DNA of 29,145 bases from a virus. The notes below the pieces were generated by a model that saw only the letters and a program-made list of their open reading frames with translations, was not told the DNA's origin and made no database searches. Of the stretch, positions 7,160 through 13,576 are shown piece after piece (the stretch's first letter is position 1; every line of letters starts with the position of its first letter). The DNA lies in IMG/VR virus record IMGVR_UViG_3300021354_000026, positions 1 to 29,145 of that record. One strand, given 5' to 3'. The position numbers were made by a program, and so were the translations under genes.

Positions 7160-7398
7160 AACGTTTTAACTTTCGTAAGATAATCAAACGCAACGACTTT
7201 ACCAGCGTCTTTGGTAACGTTGGAGTGCGACGCACCATTACAAGAAAAAAACCAAAGAGTCTAGTACTGCGGTTTAAGATGCAGCAAATACGCAGAGCAC
7301 ATCAAGGCTGGCGTAACAAAGTATTTGGCATGAAGACAGCGCTGCGCATTCGCAAGACGTACGGCAGACGTAAACCAATCGGATCATTTAGGAGATAG
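7156..7398 (+). CDS. very basic small protein, 80 aa
   Basis: ATGA overlap with the methyltransferase. About a third of residues are Arg or Lys (for example RRTITRKKPKS, RKTYGRRKPIGSFRR) and there is almost no acidic charge. This composition suggests nucleic-acid or ribosome binding, or association with an anionic surface. No zinc motif and no signal peptide. Family not recognised. Confidence 0.65.
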   Translation: MKRFNFRKIIKRNDFTSVFGNVGVRRTITRKKPKSLVLRFKMQQIRRAHQGWRNKVFGMKTALRIRKTYGRRKPIGSFRR

Positions 7399-7399
7399 C

Positions 7400-7597
7400 A
7401 TGGAATTATATAAATTAAAACGTGGTGATAACTTCAAGGTCATTGACGAAGAGACCAAGGTGCCACCAGCCGCGCCACAACCAGCCGACAACGTAACGTA
7501 CAAGTACACCCACGTCGATGGCATGTACGCACCATGTCAGGGGACAGACGGAGAGCGATACTACTTTGCCGCATGGACAGAGGTGGAAAAGGTATGA
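7400..7597 (+). CDS. hypothetical protein, 65 aa
   Basis: ATG with AGGAGATAGC upstream. The protein has a Pro/Ala-rich linker (KVPPAAPQPADN), then VTYKYTHVDGMYAPCQGTDG and an aromatic ending YYFAAWTEVEKV, suggesting a small beta domain. Its stop overlaps the first gene of the modular array as ATGA. Function unknown. Confidence 0.7.
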   Translation: MELYKLKRGDNFKVIDEETKVPPAAPQPADNVTYKYTHVDGMYAPCQGTDGERYYFAAWTEVEKV

Positions 7598-8100
7598 ACG
7601 CAAATGAACTAGCTGATGTATTAGAAAACATCACAACTTACAAAGAAGCAGAACATGACATATTTTCTGACAAAGAAAAACTAACAGAAGCAGCCACCAC
7701 GCTACGCCAGCAACAAGTACGAATTGAACAACTACTAGAAACACAGGACTACTTGTATAAAAGGCACGACAAGCAACAAGCCGAAATAGAAGCGTTGAAA
7801 TTGCGTGTTGGGGCTGTCAAATTAACCAATAGTCAGCTTGTAGACTTGGTGCAGTTACATCGTGAAGAGGCAGAAAAGATGCGTAACGAGATACTGGCAT
7901 GGGAAAACGCTGAAGTGCCTGCTGAGGTAATGGCAGAAACAATAGTGGAATTGGAAAAGCGAGGCTTTATTACCCATCCAGCAGACTTAACAGATGAGGA
8001 AATAATGCAAGAGTGGACTTGGAAATACTCAGACTGTTTTGAGGATTTTTTGCTTCAATTTGCTAGAGCAATACTAAGAAAGGCACAAGAGAATGGCTGA
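7594..8100 (+). CDS. modular coiled-coil protein, 168 aa (array gene 1)
   Basis: I start it at the ATG in the ATGA overlap because the first eight residues (MNANELAD) recur at the starts of the genes at 9338 and 9550. Module order: MNANELAD head; LRQQQ segment and QQAEIEALK coiled coil (about residues 30-110); HPADLTDEEI; tail FARAILRKAQENG. It is the longest and most complete member of the array. No enzymatic motif. The coiled coil suggests oligomerisation or partner binding. Confidence 0.75.
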   Translation: MNANELADVLENITTYKEAEHDIFSDKEKLTEAATTLRQQQVRIEQLLETQDYLYKRHDKQQAEIEALKLRVGAVKLTNSQLVDLVQLHREEAEKMRNEILAWENAEVPAEVMAETIVELEKRGFITHPADLTDEEIMQEWTWKYSDCFEDFLLQFARAILRKAQENG

Positions 8101-8278
8101 TATAACAATGTGTCGTGATGAAACCTGTAAGAAGCGTGAGAGGTGTTATCGCTTTACTGCTAGGGCTACACCAGAGTACCAGTCTTACTTTGTGGATAGC
8201 CCAAGACAAGGTAAGGATTGTAAATACTTTAGTGATAACGAGGATAAGACTAAACGACTAAGGAAGAACTGCGAATGA
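8093..8278 (+). CDS. cysteine-rich small protein, 61 aa (array gene 2)
   Basis: Five cysteines lie in TMCRDETCKKRERCYRF and, further on, KDCKYF plus a terminal NCE. This looks like a small metal-binding fold. It carries none of the array modules but sits between modular genes, overlapping the previous gene by 8 nt and the next by 4 nt. Function unknown. Confidence 0.72.
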   Translation: MADITMCRDETCKKRERCYRFTARATPEYQSYFVDSPRQGKDCKYFSDNEDKTKRLRKNCE

Positions 8279-8628
8279 ACAATGAACCAGTAGCGTGGAT
8301 GCTTGCAGACAAAGAAAGTGAATATATCCGTAGCATTATGGCGGTTCAACATGATTTTGTTCCTGAAGGATGCGTTGAAATTCCACTCTACACCCATCCA
8401 GAAAAAGAACTACACCTATCACTTCAAAAAAGTAAAGAAACGGGTGAACTGCTAGCTGTTACTTATACAGATGATGAGCATAGGATTGTGGAAGTGTTAT
8501 GGAAAAAACCACCAGCAAAGACACTAACAGATGAGGAAATATTGCAAGTTCGTAAAGATTTAGATTGGGAAACTGATGAATGGATTGATTTTGCTAGAGC
8601 AATACTAAGAAAGGCACAAGAGAAATGA
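8275..8628 (+). CDS. modular EPVAW/LTDEE protein, 117 aa (array gene 3)
   Basis: Module order: MNNEPVAWM head, IPLYTHP, KTLTDEEILQVR and tail FARAILRKAQEK. The EPVAW...LYTHP...LTDEE pattern is familiar from many small, mosaic accessory proteins of Proteobacteria phages (Ea22-like), which have no established activity. The head matches the gene at 8825 and the tail matches those at 7594, 8825 and 9237. ATGA junctions at both ends. Confidence 0.75.
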   Translation: MNNEPVAWMLADKESEYIRSIMAVQHDFVPEGCVEIPLYTHPEKELHLSLQKSKETGELLAVTYTDDEHRIVEVLWKKPPAKTLTDEEILQVRKDLDWETDEWIDFARAILRKAQEK

Positions 8629-8828
8629 AGTCTGATAAGAAAAACATAAGCCAAGATTCATTGGAAAACCTATTGATTGTTTTGATGAATTGCAAAGATA
8701 AAGATGGTTTGTTGTTGAACATAAACCCAGCCAATGCGTTTCAAGACTGGTTAATTGATATGTATCCTGAGTCTATGCGTCAGCATTGGTTTAATTTACA
8801 TACCTATGTAAAGGAACAAGAGAAATGA
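8625..8828 (+). CDS. small protein with shared terminal module, 67 aa (array gene 4)
   Basis: Unique body (SLENLLIVLMNCKDKDGLLL, then FQDWLIDMYPESMRQHWF). It ends in VKEQEK from GGAACAAGAGAAATGA, a variant of the tail module shared by its neighbours. ATGA-coupled both sides. Function unknown; the shared ending suggests insertion of a new body into a conserved junction. Confidence 0.68.
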   Translation: MKSDKKNISQDSLENLLIVLMNCKDKDGLLLNINPANAFQDWLIDMYPESMRQHWFNLHTYVKEQEK

Positions 8829-9058
8829 ACGATGAACCAGTGGCGTGGGCTAGAGAAGATGGTGTTATTGCTTTTCACAAACAAAAAGAAGTGGATAGTC
8901 AAGGATTTAAATGGTTTCCACTCTACACCCATCCAGCAAAGACACTAACAGATGAGGAAATAATCAAAGTAAATGAAGATATTGGGACTTGTTGGGATGT
9001 TCCTCATAGGTTTGCAATTCAAATTGCAAGAGCAATACTAAGAAAGGTACAAGAATGA
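8825..9058 (+). CDS. modular EPVAW/LTDEE protein, 77 aa (array gene 5)
   Basis: Short paralogue of the gene at 8275: MNDEPVAWA head, FPLYTHPAKTLTDEEI, then IARAILRKVQE. It has lost the middle insert present at 8275, so the two differ mainly by module content. Overlaps both neighbours by ATGA. No catalytic motif. Confidence 0.73.
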   Translation: MNDEPVAWAREDGVIAFHKQKEVDSQGFKWFPLYTHPAKTLTDEEIIKVNEDIGTCWDVPHRFAIQIARAILRKVQE

Positions 9059-9240
9059 ATGCTCACACACATTGTTGGCACTCAACAAATACAATGCTTT
9101 GCTCTATGCCACCACAAAGAGTAGAAGTTTGCTGTGTTTGCGGAGAAAAAAGAAACTTGGTAATTAAAAGCATGGAAGATAACCCTGAAGGACATGGGCA
9201 GTTTCACCCAAATGCGATAAGAAAGGCACAAGAGAAATGA
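9055..9240 (+). CDS. putative zinc-ribbon small protein, 61 aa (array gene 6)
   Basis: Contains HCWHSTNTMLC near the start and VCCVCGEKRN, whose CxxC pair and flanking His/Cys could hold a zinc ion. The end is AIRKAQEK, the shared tail module. ATGA overlaps at both ends. Function unknown. Confidence 0.7.
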   Translation: MNAHTHCWHSTNTMLCSMPPQRVEVCCVCGEKRNLVIKSMEDNPEGHGQFHPNAIRKAQEK

Positions 9241-9341
9241 TATATCTGTTAATTGGATTGCATATTACATTTTTTGTTGTAGCAGGATTTTTGGCTGGAT
9301 TATTGTATTCAATGGCAATACTAAGAAAGGCACAAGAATGA
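9237..9341 (+). CDS. 34-aa single-pass membrane protein ending in the array tail module (array gene 7)
   Basis: The frame starts at an ATG overlapping the previous stop and reads MIYLLIGLHITFFVVAGF, continues hydrophobic to about residue 25, then ends SMAILRKAQE. The C-terminal nine residues match the tail of the soluble neighbours almost exactly at DNA level. ATGA junctions on both sides make it very likely to be translated. It would place the shared tail on the cytoplasmic or periplasmic face of the membrane. Confidence 0.65.
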   Translation: MIYLLIGLHITFFVVAGFLAGLLYSMAILRKAQE

Positions 9342-9553
9342 ACGCAAATGAACTAGCTGATAAGTTGATGTCAAACCTTACTATGGAATACGACTGCGAT
9401 AAGTATATGGAACAAGCCGCCACCATGCTACGCCAGCAAAAAGCTGAAATAGAACGCTTAATAGGTGCTGAACCAATAACCTATGGGATGCTTACTGTCT
9501 GTAAAAATTGCGGACAACAGAATCCTTATTTTGAAAAGGCACAAGAGAAATGA
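9338..9553 (+). CDS. modular protein with coiled coil and CxxC, 71 aa (array gene 8)
   Basis: The first 24 nt are identical to the start of the gene at 7594 (MNANELAD). Then AATMLRQQKAEIERL (coiled coil), VCKNCGQQNPYF (possible half zinc site) and the tail EKAQEK. ATGA junctions on both sides. Confidence 0.73.
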   Translation: MNANELADKLMSNLTMEYDCDKYMEQAATMLRQQKAEIERLIGAEPITYGMLTVCKNCGQQNPYFEKAQEK

Positions 9554-9753
9554 ACGCAAATGAACTAGCTATTTTATTGGAAGTGGATAGTTGGTACAAG
9601 CTGGTAACTAGAGAAGAAATAGCCAACATGCTACGCCAGCAACAAGCTGAAATAGAGGCGTTGAAAGACATTATGGTGGCCGCAATTAAGGCGGGTGACT
9701 GGATTGTTGACGGGGCTTGTGACCCAGACCAATACATTGGAGATAGATTATGA
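9550..9753 (+). CDS. modular coiled-coil protein, 67 aa (array gene 9)
   Basis: Head MNANELA shares 21 nt with the genes at 7594 and 9338. The middle NMLRQQQAEIEALK is the shared coiled-coil module. The C-terminus (GDWIVDGACDPDQYIGDRL) is unique and the tail module is absent. ATGA-coupled. Confidence 0.73.
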   Translation: MNANELAILLEVDSWYKLVTREEIANMLRQQQAEIEALKDIMVAAIKAGDWIVDGACDPDQYIGDRL

Positions 9754-10223
9754 AAACAGCATACCAAATAGCTGATGAATTGGAAGAGCGCAATGCTCCG
9801 TATGAAAACGATACGGCCAACTTTATACGCCAGCAACAAGCTGAAATAGACCAACTAAACTATGACCTTGATGGATTCAAACAGAACTTTTTTGTTAGCG
9901 GATTTCACTTGCAAATCAAGATGGCTAACGAACAGTTGGTAAAGCAACAAGATGAAATAGAGGCGTTGAAAAAGCGATGCTTGGATGAAATATTTAACAG
10001 AACATACGCAGATCGCAGCGCAGAGGTGATGTGTGAGTATTGGGAATTGGCACAGGCTGAAGTAGATGGACTAAAGGTGCGCATTGAGCGCATGATTGAA
10101 AAAGCAAGCCACCACGAAGCTCTTGCACACGCCGGTGGTTTTGAGGCTGGCAGGCAACAAGGCATGAAGCAAGAGCGGGCATTGTGGAAACTAGCCGCGT
10201 CAACACAGGAGATTGAGAAATGA
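9750..10223 (+). CDS. long coiled-coil protein, 157 aa (array gene 10)
   Basis: Head MKTAYQIADELEER, then FIRQQQAEIDQLNYDLDGF and a second KQQDEIEALKKR, so the coiled-coil module occurs twice. The rest is predicted helical (QAEVDGLKVRIERMIEKA). It ends in STQEIEK. Probably a rod-like scaffold or adaptor. Same junction style as its neighbours. Confidence 0.75.
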   Translation: MKTAYQIADELEERNAPYENDTANFIRQQQAEIDQLNYDLDGFKQNFFVSGFHLQIKMANEQLVKQQDEIEALKKRCLDEIFNRTYADRSAEVMCEYWELAQAEVDGLKVRIERMIEKASHHEALAHAGGFEAGRQQGMKQERALWKLAASTQEIEK

Positions 10224-10393
10224 CCACATTCACCACAGAAGACAGATTACATGCAGGGGAATACCCATTAACCGATGAGCAGATTAAAGAACTGATGCCA
10301 CTTAAACCATACGAAGAGTATACAGAGATGGAAGCGCCGGATTTAATTGCGTTCGCCCGCGCCATCGAGCGAGCCCACGGAATAGGGGAATGA
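10220..10393 (+). CDS. modular LTDEQ/FARAIE protein, 57 aa (array gene 11)
   Basis: Starts at an ATGA overlap. Contains YPLTDEQIKEL and DLIAFARAIERAHGIGE, a diverged version of the LTDEE plus FARAILRKAQ modules. The FARAIE..HGI ending is the form I associate with enterobacterial-phage mosaic proteins, so this may be closer to the ancestral tail. It closes the array. Confidence 0.68.
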   Translation: MTTFTTEDRLHAGEYPLTDEQIKELMPLKPYEEYTEMEAPDLIAFARAIERAHGIGE

Positions 10394-10394
10394 A

Positions 10395-10583
10395 ATGATT
10401 GACACATTTTTAGCCTTCTTATTTGGTGTACTACTGGGCTACTGGGCCAAACCCAAAGACCCGCAGATTGATTTATACAACCGAAACTACGAGAAATATG
10501 AAAAAGAAATTAAGTACTATAAAGAGCTATGTCAATGGCACGCAGAAAGGAAAACAAATGACCAAAAAAACAATAGAGTTTGA
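10395..10583 (+). CDS. membrane-anchored small protein, 62 aa
   Basis: N-terminal hydrophobic helix FLAFLFGVLLGYWA, then a charged, Tyr-rich helical tail (YNRNYEKYEKEIKYYKELC). A short anchor with a cytoplasmic helix is a common phage layout, but function is unknown. The last 26 nt overlap the next gene in another frame. Confidence 0.68.
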   Translation: MIDTFLAFLFGVLLGYWAKPKDPQIDLYNRNYEKYEKEIKYYKELCQWHAERKTNDQKNNRV

Positions 10584-10764
10584 GGAGGGCTGGGCTGATG
10601 AGCTTGACCTAACACCCGATGAATTGCTTGAGCTCGTACGTGGCATTACGCAGCTAGTAGAGACGGGCGAGATCTTTGAGGAGGCCATTCCAGTGGAGGA
10701 GTTAGATGACGATGAACGTGAAGAGATATATGAACGCCTTAGCAAAAAGAATACGAGACATTGA
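10558..10764 (+). CDS. acidic helical protein, 68 aa
   Basis: I start it at the ATG after AGAAAGGAAAACAA rather than further upstream in the same frame, because the upstream part is a shadow of the membrane-protein gene. The sequence is strongly acidic (FEEGWADELDLTPDELLELV, PVEELDDDEREEIYERL) and has the look of a protein that mimics DNA or binds a basic partner. Its TGA overlaps the next ATG. Confidence 0.68.
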   Translation: MTKKTIEFEEGWADELDLTPDELLELVRGITQLVETGEIFEEAIPVEELDDDEREEIYERLSKKNTRH

Positions 10765-11342
10765 TGAAACCAAAAAAGTATGACTACTACAAGCTAGACG
10801 TTGGGTTCTACCCTGACGTGATGAAGCTATGCTTTGATGATAAGGTATTCCAGCAAATCCTCAAGGACCACAGCATCACGCTCAAGGCCAGCGCCTTAGA
10901 CACTGGCTGCGCAGAGACACATCAGATTGGTGATGGCAAGCAAGGTATCATCATCTTGGTGTTTAACATCAACGAAATTGGTGATACAACGCCGGAGGTG
11001 TTTGATACGATTGCGCATGAGGTATCACACGCCGTGGATCACCTGGCCGAGTTTATTGGTGAGGAGGACGGCATCGGTGGTGAGACACGTGCGTACCTCA
11101 CAGGTTCGTTGGTTAAACAGATCTTTAAGATTTACGAGCATGAGAAAGAAAAGAATGCTAGAAAAACAAGTAGAAAAGTACCTGATCAAAAGGGTAAAGG
11201 AAAACAACGGCCTGTCGTTCAAGTGGATCAGCACGGTCTCGGGAGTGCCGGACAGGATCGTGTTCTTGAACAACTCGGCATACTTCGTGGAGCTCAAGAC
11301 GTTAACGGGGGTGCTCAGCCCACGCCAGATCCTAGTGTTTGA
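10764..11342 (+). CDS. zinc-metallopeptidase-like protein with an overprinted tail, 192 aa
   Basis: Residues 80-115 contain FDTIAHEVSHAVDH (HExxH: H85, E86, H89) and GGETRAYLTG, whose E107 could be the third zinc ligand, as in zincins. The recognisable domain ends near residue 130. From about residue 131 the frame runs through the start of the VRR-NUC gene in another frame and becomes a Lys/Arg/Pro/Gly-rich tail. A TTG at 10761 is an alternative start; I prefer the ATG. Substrate unknown. Loss of an ancestral stop would explain the tail. Confidence 0.72.
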   Translation: MKPKKYDYYKLDVGFYPDVMKLCFDDKVFQQILKDHSITLKASALDTGCAETHQIGDGKQGIIILVFNINEIGDTTPEVFDTIAHEVSHAVDHLAEFIGEEDGIGGETRAYLTGSLVKQIFKIYEHEKEKNARKTSRKVPDQKGKGKQRPVVQVDQHGLGSAGQDRVLEQLGILRGAQDVNGGAQPTPDPSV

Positions 11343-11430
11343 TGAGTTAGGTGAGCAGGGCTTTCCTGTTCATATACTACGTAGCAAAGAAGACGTTGAG
11401 GACTTTATAAATGAAGCGACTAAATCCTAA
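11155..11430 (+). CDS. VRR-NUC domain nuclease, 91 aa
   Basis: Stand-alone nuclease of the PD-(D/E)XK superfamily. Visible: W..TVSGVPDRIVFL (catalytic Asp in PDR), then AYFVELKTLTGVLSPRQ (E and K of the ExK motif). The frame is open further upstream, but the domain begins near MLEKQVEKYL and AGAAAGAAAAG lies before this ATG, so I start here. Phage VRR-NUCs are structure-specific nucleases, usually near helicase genes, as here. The first 188 nt overlap the metallopeptidase-like frame and the last 20 nt overlap the HNH gene. Confidence 0.87.
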   Translation: MLEKQVEKYLIKRVKENNGLSFKWISTVSGVPDRIVFLNNSAYFVELKTLTGVLSPRQILVFDELGEQGFPVHILRSKEDVEDFINEATKS

Positions 11431-12196
11431 AACAAACAAACCTTTTGAGCGCGGCGACGTTCGAGAAGATGGACATGTTTTTTGGGGGTATAAAAAACAT
11501 ATTAAGCGTAATGGTTTATTTTCAGAAACTTGGACACATCCTGAAAAAATACCTAAAACACGTTCAGCAAAAAATCACAAAACCCCCACTGGAAGAGCTT
11601 ATAATCTTTTAAGTTCTGCAAAAGATCGAGCCGAAAGAAAAAATTTAGAATTTAATTTATCAGTAGATAAAATAATTGCCACTATTAAAAAAGGGTATTG
11701 TGAATTAACAGGGTTAAAATTTAATATGAATAAAACTACTAATACACACATAAATCCATATTCCCCATCAATTGATAGAAAAGATAGCAGCAAAGGATAT
11801 ACTGATGACAATGTTAGAGTTGTATTAAGCGCAGTAAATTCTGCACTTGGTCAATACGACGATAAAACAATATTACCAATTTTAAAAGCGATGGTTAAAG
11901 CCATAGAAAAAAATGCTAAACAGAACACAGTTACATCAGTATCAGAAGGAGATTATATCCAAGGCGCAGTCGGTGCCGAACTTGGGTCTGTTTCTACCCC
12001 CTGGACTTGGGAAGACTACGATCACACTGACGATTATAGCGGAGCAACTCAAGGGGAAAACGCTTATCATAGCGCCAAAGAGGGTAGCGGAGACGGTGTG
12101 GGACACCGAAGTGCAGAAGTGGGAGCACCTCAAGCATCTCAGGGTATCGAAGATGATTGGCAGCTCCACCCAACGTATGGCTGGATTAAAAGCTGA
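11411..12196 (+). CDS. HNH endonuclease with a C-terminal tail overprinted on the helicase gene, 261 aa
   Basis: HNH core at residues 95-140: YCELTGLKF, then SPSIDRKDSSKGYTDDNVRVV (D122, N134). The N-terminal 90 residues are basic and include KPFERGDVRED and RAYNLLSSAKDRAERK, plausible DNA-binding parts. DNA from about 11430 to 11925 is clearly more AT-rich than both flanks, which marks an insertion between the nuclease and helicase genes. After residue 168 the frame continues over the helicase start for 284 nt, changing to an acidic, Gly/Ser-rich composition. The natural protein may have ended near residue 170. Confidence 0.82.
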   Translation: MKRLNPKTNKPFERGDVREDGHVFWGYKKHIKRNGLFSETWTHPEKIPKTRSAKNHKTPTGRAYNLLSSAKDRAERKNLEFNLSVDKIIATIKKGYCELTGLKFNMNKTTNTHINPYSPSIDRKDSSKGYTDDNVRVVLSAVNSALGQYDDKTILPILKAMVKAIEKNAKQNTVTSVSEGDYIQGAVGAELGSVSTPWTWEDYDHTDDYSGATQGENAYHSAKEGSGDGVGHRSAEVGAPQASQGIEDDWQLHPTYGWIKS

Positions 12197-13256
12197 GGCT
12201 GACATCTACCTGATAAACCTTGAAAACGTAGCATGGCTTTGTGGCCTTTCAGATAAGTTAGTGTTTACTAACTTAGTAATAGATGAGAGCAGCCGGTTTA
12301 AGGATCCCAGCACCAAGCGTTTTAAGGCGCTTAAGAAGCATTTAAAGGGGTTCTCACGGCGTTTAATTCTTACGGGTACACCTACCCCTCAAGGTATAGG
12401 CGATCTCTGGTCACAGGTGGGTATATTGGACTTAGGGCAGCGTTTAGAGACCAGTCTTACCCGCTTTAGGGATAAGTACATGCAGCCGGACCAAATTAAC
12501 CGCCATACACGGGTGGTGTATAGCTGGAAATTAAAGCTGGGAGCCGACCTGCAAGTGCAGGAGAAGATCTCAGACATCTGCTACTCACTTAAAGCAGGGG
12601 ATTATCTACAACTACCTACATTAAGTACCATTTACCATAAGATTGAAGTAGACAAAAACGTAAGGGCAAAGTACGATGAACTTAGAAAAACGATGGTCGT
12701 TGAAGTCAAGAAAGAAAAGATCACAGCTCCAACAGCAGCGGCACTGGCGAACAAGCTACTGCAATTCACATCAGGAGCGGTTTACAACGAAGATGGAGAG
12801 GCTCAAGAAGTACACCGCAGTAAGCTGGAATATCTTGAGTCGATCATGGAGGAATCTTCTTCCCCGACGCTCGTATTCTATCACTTCAAGCACAGCCTCC
12901 AAAGGCTACGCCTTACGTTCCCACAGGCTGTGGTGCTGGACGATGACAACATTGCAGCGTGGCGTCGTGGCGAGATTCGTATGCTCCTGGCCCATCCTCA
13001 ATCAGGAGGCATCGGGCTCAATCTACAGTGCAACGTTGGAGAGACAGCACAGACAGTGTGGTACGACCTCCCCTGGTCATCTGAGAACTATATCCAGGCA
13101 AACGCCAGGATTTACCGCCAGGGGCAAGAGAAACCGGTTATTATACATCACTTAACAATGTCTAATAGTATCGACGAACAAGTAGTTAAGGTTTTAGAAG
13201 GCAAAATAAATTTACAGGATGCCCTGCTAAACTCCCTAAATTTTGTATTATTATAG
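11913..13256 (+). CDS. SNF2-family (SF2) DNA helicase/ATPase, 447 aa
   Basis: ATP-dependent DNA translocase, probably for replication-fork or recombination processing. Motif I is LPPGLGKTT (28-36, K34), motif Ia LIIAPKRVAETVW (51-63), motif II VIDESSRFK (122-130, DESS rather than DEAH), motif III LTGTPTP (153-159). The C-terminal lobe has LAHPQSGGIGLNLQ and motif VI QANARIYRQGQ. Length is typical of phage SNF2 helicases. The start lies within the HNH frame and its ribosome binding site is weak, consistent with displacement of the original upstream sequence. The last codons (NFVLL and stop) are written over the next promoter motif. Confidence 0.93.
   Translation: MLNRTQLHQYQKEIISKAQSVPNLGLFLPPGLGKTTITLTIIAEQLKGKTLIIAPKRVAETVWDTEVQKWEHLKHLRVSKMIGSSTQRMAGLKAEADIYLINLENVAWLCGLSDKLVFTNLVIDESSRFKDPSTKRFKALKKHLKGFSRRLILTGTPTPQGIGDLWSQVGILDLGQRLETSLTRFRDKYMQPDQINRHTRVVYSWKLKLGADLQVQEKISDICYSLKAGDYLQLPTLSTIYHKIEVDKNVRAKYDELRKTMVVEVKKEKITAPTAAALANKLLQFTSGAVYNEDGEAQEVHRSKLEYLESIMEESSSPTLVFYHFKHSLQRLRLTFPQAVVLDDDNIAAWRRGEIRMLLAHPQSGGIGLNLQCNVGETAQTVWYDLPWSSENYIQANARIYRQGQEKPVIIHHLTMSNSIDEQVVKVLEGKINLQDALLNSLNFVLL
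13241..13255 (+). promoter_or_regulatory. phage promoter motif embedded in the end of the helicase gene
   Basis: Exact TTTTGTATTATTATA copy, overlapping the helicase stop TAG (13254-13256). The next ATG is at 13259, so a start about 7 nt after a -10 placed at TATTAT would fall on or near the A of that ATG and give a leaderless mRNA. There is no Shine-Dalgarno sequence in the gap. Confidence 0.75.
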
Positions 13257-13258
13257 GC

Positions 13259-13576
13259 ATGAAACTTAAAACAATAACAAAGTACAAGGTTAGCGCAATA
13301 GCTCCCCGGCTGTCAGACGAAGACATTGATCCAATAGAGCAGGACGACTCGGATAATTTCTCGTCTCAGGTGGTGGAGGGGTGGTTGCCGTGGGACCCGG
13401 AAGATATAGCAGACATTCGACGATTGATTACAGAAAAAATGCCGCTAAAGCAACAGTTTATTGTTGATTCGTTTTTAGATGGATTAAGTTATGTAGATAT
13501 ATCAGTGACAGAAAAACACTGGAGATACCATTTTTCTAAGGGTATTGAGTTTATTAAAAAGGAACTAAAACTATGA
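13259..13576 (+). CDS. sigma-region-4-like helix-turn-helix protein, 105 aa
   Basis: Residues 45-105 read DPEDIADIRRLITEKMPLKQ, then FIVDSFLDGLSYVDIS and TEKHWRYHFSKGIEFIKKEL. The order (Leu-rich helix, xxGLSYxxI, then a basic recognition-type helix ending in IKKEL) resembles sigma-70 region 4, although the turn is shorter than in host sigmas. The N-terminal 44 residues are acidic and low complexity. It opens the operon 13259-15139 directly behind a promoter copy. With the sigma at 1572 missing region 4, it may supply the missing function; a general HTH regulator is the alternative. Confidence 0.6.
   Translation: MKLKTITKYKVSAIAPRLSDEDIDPIEQDDSDNFSSQVVEGWLPWDPEDIADIRRLITEKMPLKQQFIVDSFLDGLSYVDISVTEKHWRYHFSKGIEFIKKELKL

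Larger units (their letters stand above)
7594..10393 (+). repeat. gene array built from dispersed coding modules
   Basis: Direct repeats within coding sequence: head ATGAACGCAAATGAACTAGC at 7594, 9338 and 9550; CTACGCCAGCAACAAG-type coiled-coil segment at about 7702, 9428, 9630 and 9824; ACTAACAGATGAGGAAATA at about 8522 and 8946 with a variant at 7986; tail AATACTAAGAAAGGCACAAG near 8070, 8602, 9034 (one base changed) and 9318, with shortened forms near 8815, 9207 and 9535. Tails end at the ATGA stop-start junctions, so cassettes can be exchanged without breaking frame or coupling. Confidence 0.8.

Noticed and set aside
7594-10393. Dispersed repeats as a diversity-generating retroelement or CRISPR
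   Set aside because: No reverse transcriptase, no template/variable repeat pair with adenine bias, and the repeats are coding modules at gene starts and ends.
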